From: Pelodera strongyloides
Lineage: Eukaryota > Nematoda > Chromadorea > Rhabditida > Rhabditidae
Direction of reading: 5' to 3'
DNA length: 64,000 nucleotides
Assembly: GCA_036852015.1 (NCBI GenBank)
Contig: JAANDG010001194.1
Location: 248,001-312,000 of the forward strand
Positions within the stretch are counted from its first letter, which is position 1, and every line of letters begins with the position of its first letter. The notes beneath the pieces were generated by a model that searched no databases, was not told the DNA's origin, and worked only from the letters and a program-made list of their open reading frames with translations. Positions 56,303-64,000 of this stretch are shown here, piece after piece. Made by a program: the position numbers and the translations under genes.

Positions 56303-56390
56303 TCTATGAGCTGGTAGGATTCGAACCGTGGTCTTCAAGCCTCTGAATAAGAGCCTAACCGGTTGAGCCATGGCTGCAGCTCGCAATGAG
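56303..56390 (-). repeat. tRNA-like sequence
   Basis: On the minus strand: GAGCTGC...CAGCTC acceptor-like ends, A-box TGGCTCAACCGGTTAGGC and B-box GGTTCGAATCC at tRNA spacing. The anticodon stem is imperfect. It could be a degenerate tRNA or SINE head. Confidence 0.6.
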
Positions 56391-56827
56391 GATCCCACAA
56401 GGACCTTCCGAGATTTTGCGGAAAATGGTTCCTTCGAGCGGATGGATATATTCGACTGGGCATGGGTACCCTTTGTACCAGTTTGGATATTTATGGCCAT
56501 CAGCATCTACTTTTACAGGAAATCGTACGTTTATTTCATAATTAACAAGGAAATCGTAATATGGACCAAGGTGATCTTTTGGTTAATTTAGCGTATGTTC
56601 AAGGTATTTCTGATAGAATAGAATAATTGTAAGAGAAAGGTACACAAACATTCTCCTAAAGCTTCTTTCACACTATTGTCGTAGCCCGCGCAGAGTTTTA
56701 TTTCTTTAAATTTCAGAACGCTGCTCGTGTTTGATGAAATGATACGTTGTCAATTTGAAACCGGGGTCGTTTTGGTGAGCTTTTTTTGGAATACGACTTT
56801 TTTTCAAGTTGTATATCTTACGAGAGA

Positions 56828-57309
56828 ATTAAAGGGATAGGTTCACCTCGAATTGCACCTTTTTTATAATTTATGTTTATAGTATGACCTATGACGGTCA
56901 AAATGCAAAAATTGCAGTAAATTTCCTTTGCTCCCCGCAGTAGGAGAGCTTGCTCAAAAAAGCTAAACTACCTCGAATCTATAAAACAATTGGAGTACCG
57001 CAGCCATGGTAAGTGGGAAATAGCGCAGCAGGGCTGGAGACGCTAGAAAATACAGGGCCCTTTTATCATCATCTGTCTATCACAATAATATTTGCACCTC
57101 CAGCCCTCCTGCGCTATTTCCCACATACCATGGCTGCGGTACTCCAATTGTTTTATAGATTCGAGGTAGTTTAGCTTTTTTGAGCAAGCTCTCCTACTAC
57201 GGGGAGCAAAGGAAATTTACTGCAATTTTCGCATTTTGACCGTCACCGGTCATACTGTAAACATAATTTATAAAAAAAGGTGCAGTTCGAGGTGAAACTA
57301 TCCCTTTAA
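56828..57309. repeat. foldback element with TTAAAGGGATAGGTTCACC ends
   Basis: Starts TTAAAGGGATAGGTTCACCT and ends GGTGAAACTATCCCTTTAA. Long arms (over 150 bases) include CCATGGTAAGTGGGAAATAG and its inverse, so the hairpin is extensive. Confidence 0.9.
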
Positions 57310-57376
57310 TGAAAATGACGCAAATTTGTCACTGCTTACGTGCTTCTGTGCTGTCTGATACTTTATACAATTCATT

Positions 57377-57559
57377 ATTAAAGCGAAATACCGGCAGGTT
57401 TTCGGGACGCATCGTGAACAAATGAATTCTTACGTGTTTATTATAAGTTACTCGAATTTAGCTCGATTTTTTATTCTAATTTATGTTCATTTGCATAAAT
57501 TTCATAAGAATGTCGGTGTACTCGCTGTATTACAAAATCCGGCCGTTATTTCGCTTTAA
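57377..57559. repeat. foldback element, CCGGCCGG family
   Basis: Arms ATTAAAGCGAAATACCGGCA and AAATCCGGCCGTTATTTCGC, about 180 bases upstream of the first tentative exon of the Lys-rich gene. Confidence 0.85.
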
Positions 57560-57742
57560 CAACAAACAAACAACAACAAAATTAGAAAGAATACTAGTAT
57601 TAACAAAGAAAGGACTCCACACATTTTAGATAATAAAGTCTCGCAACCGTACGTACCGGACTCAAACCAGAATCGAAATCCGTTAGTCGTAACTAGTAAC
57701 CATGCGCGCTATGAAACAGAGTAAAATGATCGCGCCACCGCT

Positions 57743-60700
57743 ATGTGTGCGCAAAAAAAGTTGCGGCAAGTTGTATGTCAAGTCAAAAGGGAACGACCTC
57801 AAAGCAGCGCTACCAACCAAAGCCTTGCAGACCCAATGTAGCGCAATGTGATTGGAACATGAATTTGTTGGGTTTTAACAAGTTTCAACTACAATTCTTG
57901 GTTTCCAGGGCGCTGAAGAACAGGCAGAAGAGACTCAATCCGATAAAGATTCGAACAGGTTAGGTGTATATAAATGCGATGTTGTTTTCAGGGGTCAGCA
58001 CCACCAAAACGAAATTTTCTGAATTTCGTTGCGCAGGAATGAGGTGTGAAACTCAGTGTGAAACTCATTTAATGATACCCGGAAGCTGCTTAGAAATAGT
58101 TATTCCCTGGGAAACGCGCTGACGGTATACGGTAGTCGCACGCGTGTTTAGGCATACTCTGCCATCTATACATATACGAATAAGGTTTTCAATGTTCGCT
58201 TTAACGCCAATAAGCCTGATTGACATTTCACCTCTATAATATGTTTTGTTTCATTTGGCACGTGTAACTTGCTAATTTTGTAAATATTAAATATTTTTTT
58301 AAATAACAGGGCCAAGAAGGAGACATCCGTTCCACCAGCCTCTGAACCCAAGAAAAATAATGTAGTTTCGAAACAAGTTGCTGCGAAACTGGCCGAAGGA
58401 CAACGGAAGAAGGTTACGATGGTATGTTATTCACTGTTTTTAATGATAGTAAACTTAAAAACTCTTGGCTATGCAGTCGTGTTATATTACATAGCAATAA
58501 TAATGTATTAAATCTTGAAGATACGACAAAATAATGACACGAAAAAGAGCTTGTGAAATTATTAACTGATTATGAGAGTTTCCGCATGCCTCTGTTATTG
58601 TTAGTTTATTTTAGCGAAAACGTAAATCGACTAACCATTCGGCGGAAGTGTCCAGACAGAAAGCGGTCGAAGGTATGTATTTTTTAACTTTTCTAGGGTA
58701 GAATTCTAACTCTAACCATTTATTTGTACGGCGAGGAGAAAATTGGTACTCGACATTTTATTAGCTTTATTATGCTTCAGGCCCCGCAGCTGATGGAAAG
58801 AAAAAGGCATGTTTCTCTATTTTATTTGAACTAATAATCCGTGAATTTCACAATTAATTTACATGGTTCTTCTTACTTACGAAAAGTTGAAAACTTTATT
58901 TACTATTATTTACTAGAATCATACTAGAATCGTACTAGAATCAAAGTAAATCTATTATTTACTAAAAACTTTATTTATTTACTACAATCATTCGTCAATT
59001 AATCAAACATTATTCTGCATATGTAACGATGAAAAAAACTTGTTGTATAAAAATCTGACAAAAATCTTTTTTTATTAAAGGGTCAGGCCCATTTCAAATT
59101 ACCCCTATTTTTGATGACTCCATCGGATTCTCCGTTTCAAATATAGTTTTTTTTCCAATTTTCAGTCGTAAAATTCACGCAGTATTCAGCAGTTTACCAT
59201 GGCCAGTCATACCCAACTATATATCGCAGTTGTCACGCCCCTCCGCGCTAATTGGGCAATATGCTCTATTGGGCGTGGTAATTGCGATATTGGCCAATCA
59301 GCGCGAATGAGCGTGACAACTGCGATTGATTGTTGTGTATGACTGGCCATGGTAAATTGCTGAAAACTGCGTGAATATTGCGACTGAAAATTGGAAAAAA
59401 ATCAGCTTACTATATTTGAAACAGAGAATCCGATGGAGTCATCAAAAATAGGGGTAATTTGAAATGGGCCTGACCCTTTAACCTTTGGTTAATGTGAATA
59501 TAATGGTTTCTAAAAAAAATAGACATTTCAGAATAAGAGCATTGATGAGCAGACCTGTGACACCGGACCTCCATCGGCCGCCAGGAAGCTGGTGAGGGTG
59601 TTGACTGAGAAGATTATTCCATCTTTTAACTTTTCATTATTATTATTAAATATCATATCCAATTTAAAAGTGAGGATAGTTTGACAATCACCGCGTGACA
59701 ATGGCAAGTGATGTTTTGTGTCATACTGTACAAAAGTATGTCTGAAATTCGATAGCAAATGCGCAAATGGGTGAAATTTTATTCACTTTTCTCAAAAGAT
59801 AGAAAGATTTACATTCTCTGTCTGGGGGAAATATTCTACTCGAATTTGCATCAAGAAACTAATAGTTGTTTATTTACGCGGTCTGCCTAAAACATAGAGA
59901 ACATCGGCAATAACAACGTAAGTGTAACATCCTCAGTAACAAAGCTATCATTCTTCCCCCAAACATATTTGTATACCCGTGACCGTATGCACGAATAGTG
60001 GGAGCTTTCTCTCACTTCCCAAAGGAGGCTGGGAACATCGTCCCAGCGCTCATGCATACGGTCACTGAAGTGTGGGTAGGTGGAAAAGCTGTAGGTAGCG
60101 TATCCAACTATGTATCCACATAGTTTAAGTTTCATCAATCTTCCCAGCGAATGCGGAAAGTTTTTCTGAGCATCATTGATACATACCTTATTTAGGGTCA
60201 CAAGAAATCGCGGGAGAAGACTCTTGCTCAGGACTTTATTAGTAATCGAAAACCCCGCCCGAAGAGAGGACATCGGGAGGAGGAACTGCAGAGACAGGTA
60301 AGGGGCGACGGTTCGAATGAGAGGCCAAAGGTTCGAATCCCGTCGTCGGAGGTTGTTTTGCAGCAATTTGTCTAATTAGTCGCAGGAAATAAGAGAAATA
60401 AGAGATAAAAAGAAACCTAGTAAAATACACGAGAAGAAACAACACTTGACAGAGAAGAGTTACGGTTAGATTGCATATTATCTTTCCTAATTAATAAGCT
60501 TATCCATTTTAGGAAGAAGCACTTTTGGCAGACGATGAGTCGGATGAGGTTTGTTTGAGTATTCAACCAGAAACCAGAATTTATGCTCAGCTTTTTGTTC
60601 GTTTATGATTCCACTGAAAAAAACTGGCCAGCGTACTATCCCCTAACAGTAAGCCGCCTTGGTATACCGACGTAGCGATGTCCAGAATTTGAGAATAGTA

Positions 60701-60958
60701 AATTCTCTCTTCTTATAAATAAAGGAAACATAAAATAATGTTGAAATGCGGAACGAGAGTCATTTAATAATGAATTTGAACTAAAAAAAAGTAACTTTAG
60801 GAAGAGATGGATCCGGAAAAGAACGGGCGAGCCAAGCACGTATGTATAGACATTAGTTTCATCATAAACAAAATATAATGATATATTTAAAGGGATCAGC
60901 TCACCTCAAATCGTGTCTGTTTTTTCTGTTTCTTTATTTTCTAAAAAAAAAAAAAAAA

Positions 60959-61055
<97 letters not shown>

Positions 61056-62279
61056 ATAATAAAAATTTGGAATACAAAAAGTAGTCTTATATTTCAATAC
61101 TCACGAAGATATTAGGTGATAAAGTGGTGGATCGATCGGCCCGAAATGAAAAAGTGTTAATTGTCCCATACAAACAAGGCAGGACAATTACACTTTTTCA
61201 TTTCGGGCCGATCGATCCACCACTTTATCACCTAATATCTTCGTGAGTATTGAAATAGAACACTACTTTTTGTATTCCAAATTTTTATTATCCCTTATAG
61301 AAAATAAAGAAACAAAAAAAACAGGCACAATTTAAGGTGAGCCCATCCCTTTAAGCGAAAAACATGTGGGTTATCTATCACAATGGCATTTTTTTCCTTG
61401 CTTGCTACAATTTTTTTAAATTAAATTAGACAATCGTGAATAGTGCTCTATAACTAAACCAATAACGCTGAACAATTCCGATTTGTTCTCTAACGTTTCT
61501 CGATAAACGATTAGGTTCAAGCCAAGTAATTTCAGGAAAAAACCATCGATGGTACTCCCGTTCCGAAAATTGGAAGAAGTGGTGGGCTTGTTAGTCCATT
61601 AGACATCTTTCTGAGATATCGCTTATCGCCATGAAAAGAGTCCAGAGTTTCCCCGTCATTAACAAGCTAGACCATCGCTTATAGATTTAGTAACTTGCCT
61701 TGGCTTTGAGGCAAGGTACAGGGCCTCACACCTCTAAACACTGGTGTTTAGTACGACGACGCCCCACTGGAACGATTGCTGTTCCTAATATGCGCCAGGT
61801 CCAGTCGGCTAAGGAGGTTAGTGCACATTCTTCATTTTATAAACTCTTATTTTAAAGTTAAACATGGAAGTTCCTTGACCATCTCTCCCGGAAAGGGAAT
61901 AGGCCGCTGATCTCTCATTACCACAACCGCATTCTTTACTGAAAACGGCGCACAGAGTCGTAATCCAAGCCAAATGCATTATGAGCGACATTCTCGCGCC
62001 GCGTGCACATCAGCTGTCCTGAGTATTATGTATGTGTATTTAGATACAGACTGTATTTAGATACAGACGGGTAGTCTTGTGAGCGCGCATCCAATAAAGG
62101 GAAATGAAGACGAAGATAAGAAGAGATCAGGAGAGCAGATTAAAGGAGATAAACACGCTAAGGGAGTGGGTATTATAGACTTTTAAGTTGGAGAGAGACG
62201 TGTGTGTGTGTGTGTGTGTGTTGTGTGTGTGTGTGTGTGTGTGTGTGTTGTGTGTTGTGTATTGTGTGTGTGTGGTGTT

Positions 62280-62364
<85 letters not shown>

Positions 62365-63461
62365 AGCAGAATTTTGGAAAGAAACACGCAAACACACAAA
62401 ACGTTATAATTAATTATAGCCGAATCAACCGTACTCTGAGACGCAGGAGGGCGAGAAGCACAGACGTGCGGCAAGAATGGTCTCCAAGGAAGATGTGAGC
62501 TATAGTTAATAGTTTGTAGAACTTATATTTAATTAATGGGGTTTCCAAGTATCCCAAAAATTCGGTGTGATTCTGTCAATACTACCGTATTTCTGCACGA
62601 AACTTGCATATATAATATGAAAAATAAAAAAAATATTATCCTGTAGTTCCAATATACTGTAAATTTTCACCATACTTGGAAACCACATAATAAAATTAAG
62701 CACAGCAACAAGAAAAATGGCTTCTGATTGGTGAACGTTCTAATTGTGCTACTTTATTTTTATAATTCACAAAATATTGAGCAAGATACGTACACATAGA
62801 ATATATAGTTCCGTTCATATATGAAGATAATTATTTTTAAAATTGGAAAGTTGAAAAAAAAAACATACAATGTAATGTATACATGTTTTAGATGAGAGGA
62901 GATGCTTGGAGCGGAAACAATCCTCGTAATGTAAGTTTCGTGCATTTTTCTTATGATAATTAATTGGATTATTTATAAAAAAAAACGAAATTTACAGTGT
63001 CGTTTTTTAAAGAATCATTATCACACGGCACCTGCCTATCATGTCACTCAAACGCTCTGCCAGGTAGTTGAGCATTTTGAAAAATGACATTTTAAAAAAA
63101 TTAAAAAAAAATTTGAAATATAAAAAAAGGTTGATAGTTTCGATAGGATGCTTCTCTATAGCTTGGATCAAATTCCTGTTCACGACGTGCAAGCGGCAAC
63201 GTTACGGCGGGCAACTTGCACGCCAGAACCAAACGGCGTGCAACTTTTTCCCACGCCGCTTGCAAGCCAATTTTCACGTTGAAACATAATAAATTCAATT
63301 TCAGTCCCGCGAGCCGACCACCGCCTATCATGCGCCTACAAATGATGCGCAGCGCGGGAATAAGGCCCACACAATGGCGCGCCGCAGCGATCATCAGTAC
63401 AAGACAATAATGGCTACCGCAGCGGGAATGACTACTTTGATTGGGGGGGGGGGGGGGGGGT

Positions 63462-63513
<52 letters not shown>

Positions 63514-63530
63514 GGGGGGGGGGGGGGGGT

Positions 63531-63583
<53 letters not shown>

Positions 63584-64000
63584 AAGAGACGCAGACACAG
63601 AAATCGGATCAATAGTTACTAAAAATAGCAAAATTCAATCAATTTTGTAAATGTAAAGTTTGTCCTTGGATGTAGTGCTTCCTTGTACATTTTTCCATTT
63701 TACTAATAATAATGTACTATTTTTATTGGTCTTTTTCTCTATATATCATGGTCTCTATACAAACAAGGCAGGACAATTACCCTTTGCCATTTTGGACCGA
63801 TCAATCCACCACTTTATCACCTAATATCTCCGTGAGTATTGAAATAGAACACTAATTTTTGTATTCCACATTTTTATTATCCCTTATAGGAAATAAAGAA
63901 ACAAAAAAAAACAGACACAATTTAAGGTGAACCGATCCCTTTAATCTCTGTTTTCACTAAACCAGGAAAACATCGATTTTTTGCAGAATCAGTTAGTTGA
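57743..64000 (+). CDS. Lys/Glu-rich disordered protein, many small exons (3' end uncertain or beyond window)
   Basis: Exons: 57743-57772 (tentative start, MCAQKKLRQV), 57909-57958, 58310-58421, 58615-58672, 58781-58806, 59532-59591, 60196-60297, 60513-60548, 60801-60839, 61536-61589, 61799-61816, 62100-62165, 62420-62494, 62892-62930, 63305-63581, and 63987 on. Phases agree throughout. The protein is rich in Lys, Arg, Glu and Ser: KKNNVVSKQVAAKLAEGQRK, MRKRKSTNHSAE, NRKPRPKRGHREEELQRQ, LLADDESDEEEMDPEK. This composition suggests a nuclear or chromatin/RNA-associated disordered protein, but I recognise no domain. Intron 58807 starts with GC (AAG|GCATGT). One exon is only six codons (VQSAKE). 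Exon 63305 runs into a poly-G tract read as poly-Gly. If that tract is correctly sized, the next exon reads ESVS and stops exactly at base 64000; otherwise the gene continues. The acceptor at 62100 (AATAAAG) is weak, and the 5' end is unsure. Confidence 0.7.
59075..59481. repeat. foldback element with AAAGGGTCAGGCCCATT ends
   Basis: Starts ATTAAAGGGTCAGGCCCATT and ends GGGCCTGACCCTTTAA. Arms include GGTAAATTGCTGAA and its inverse. Sister of 50545-50963. It lies in an intron of the Lys-rich gene. Confidence 0.9.
59975..60068. repeat. palindromic repeat, GTATGCACGAA family
   Basis: GACCGTATGCACGAATAGTG to CATGCATACGGTCACTG; short sister of 7404-7545. Lies in an intron of the Lys-rich gene. Confidence 0.75.
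60298..60358 (+). repeat. tRNA 3'-half-like sequence
   Basis: GGTTCGAATCCCGTC (B-box) preceded by a second GGTTCGAATGAGAGGCC, beginning at the splice donor of exon 60196-60297. I see no A-box in range. Confidence 0.45.
60888..61354. repeat. foldback element with TTAAAGGGATCAGCTCACC ends, poly-A expanded
   Basis: Starts TTTAAAGGGATCAGCTCACC and ends GGTGAGCCCATCCCTTTAA. The left arm contains poly-A runs (60966-61051, one C interruption). Internal arms share ACTCACGAAGATATTAGGTG. Same family as 36941-37130. Confidence 0.85.
62201..62363. repeat. GT microsatellite
   Basis: About 160 bases of GTGTGT with TTGTG and ATTGTG breaks up to 62288 and a pure run after that. Lies in an intron of the Lys-rich gene. 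Confidence 0.95.
62536..62690. repeat. foldback element with ATGGGGTTTCCAAGTAT ends
   Basis: Starts TAATGGGGTTTCCAAGTATC and ends ATACTTGGAAACCACATAAT; the ends resemble those of 48728 and 55486. Confidence 0.7.
63183..63290. repeat. GC-rich imperfect palindrome
   Basis: CGTGCAAGCGGCAACGTTAC to CCGCTTGCAAGCCAATTTTC; relative of 6062-6180, with shared AACCAAACGGCG and CCAATTTTCACG. Confidence 0.75.
63441..63581. repeat. poly-G tract, about 140 bases
   Basis: Nearly pure G with three single T interruptions. It lies at the end of the splice-flanked exon 63305-63581 and is read as poly-Gly. The exact length is doubtful because such runs are hard to sequence. Confidence 0.85.
63740..63945. repeat. 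partial foldback element, AAAGGGATCGGTTCACCT family
   Basis: Matches the right half of 60888-61354 (ACAAACAAGGCAGGACAATT to GGTGAACCGATCCCTTTAA). The left half is missing. Confidence 0.8.

Larger units (their letters stand above)
52117..57742. other. long intergenic region between divergent genes
   Basis: Lies between the OAC start (-) and the Lys-rich gene (+). It holds foldback elements at 52387-52565, 55486-55838, 56828-57309 and 57377-57559, a GA microsatellite (52746-52810) and two tRNA-like sequences (55015-55088, 56303-56390). A minus-strand open frame at 55104-55304 starts MDFASLDLKNHF, but part of it lies on a repeat. No gene is supported. Confidence 0.5.

Noticed and set aside
56370..56591. 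Plus-strand 73-codon open frame with a hydrophobic segment
   Set aside because: It starts inside a tRNA-like sequence, has no splice partners, and probably belongs to a tRNA-derived repeat.
62127..62474. Poly-(Thr-His) and poly-(Cys-Val) open frames
   Set aside because: Translations of the GT microsatellite.
1..64000. CRISPR array, prophage or bacterial operon
   Set aside because: Tandem arrays here have no regular repeat-spacer pattern, and the genes are intron-rich eukaryotic genes.

Overview
This is a eukaryotic window, almost certainly from a rhabditid nematode close to Caenorhabditis. Genes are split into many short exons. Introns end in TTTTCAG or TTTTAG. Spliced-leader-type acceptors (TTTTCAG or TTCCAG) lie a few bases upstream of several start codons. 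Families typical of these worms are present: C-type lectin and the acyltransferase-3/SGNH 'OAC' family. There are no bacterial operons or ribosome-binding sites, and most long open frames in the raw six-frame translation are intronic or repeat-derived. I rebuilt the gene models by hand from splice sites, reading-frame phase and, where possible, comparison of paralogs inside the window; no alignment or database search was run.

Layout. 0.8-2.1 kb (-): a small unidentified basic protein. 4.4-6.9 kb (+): a secreted C-type lectin with a coiled-coil neck. 8.6-17.8 kb (-): a complete 23-exon gene for the calcium-regulated mitochondrial aspartate/glutamate carrier (aralar/citrin, SLC25A12/13), with a cassette microexon and a possible internal first exon. 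21.3-26.0 kb (-): a 417-residue coiled-coil protein with a His/Pro-rich tail. 27.5-31.8 kb (+) and 33.0-36.9 kb (-): two convergent paralogs of a membrane-anchored, catalytically dead alpha-carbonic-anhydrase-like protein. 39.0-41.5 kb (-): the first five exons of an OAC acyltransferase, broken by a GC-rich repeat. 43.7-52.1 kb (-): a long OAC paralog that carries a miniature LTR retrotransposon and several foldback elements in its introns. 57.7-64.0 kb (+): a Lys/Glu-rich, probably nuclear disordered protein that runs to the window edge.

The rest is repeats. At least five families of roughly 150-450 bp palindromic foldback (MITE-like) elements sit in introns and between genes, some nested in each other. 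There are also several tRNA-derived sequences, microsatellites, and homopolymer runs of poly-T, poly-A and poly-G. The genes do not form one pathway. The notable signals are the inverted pair of zinc-ligand-less carbonic anhydrases, the intact/broken OAC pair, and the density of intronic foldback DNA.
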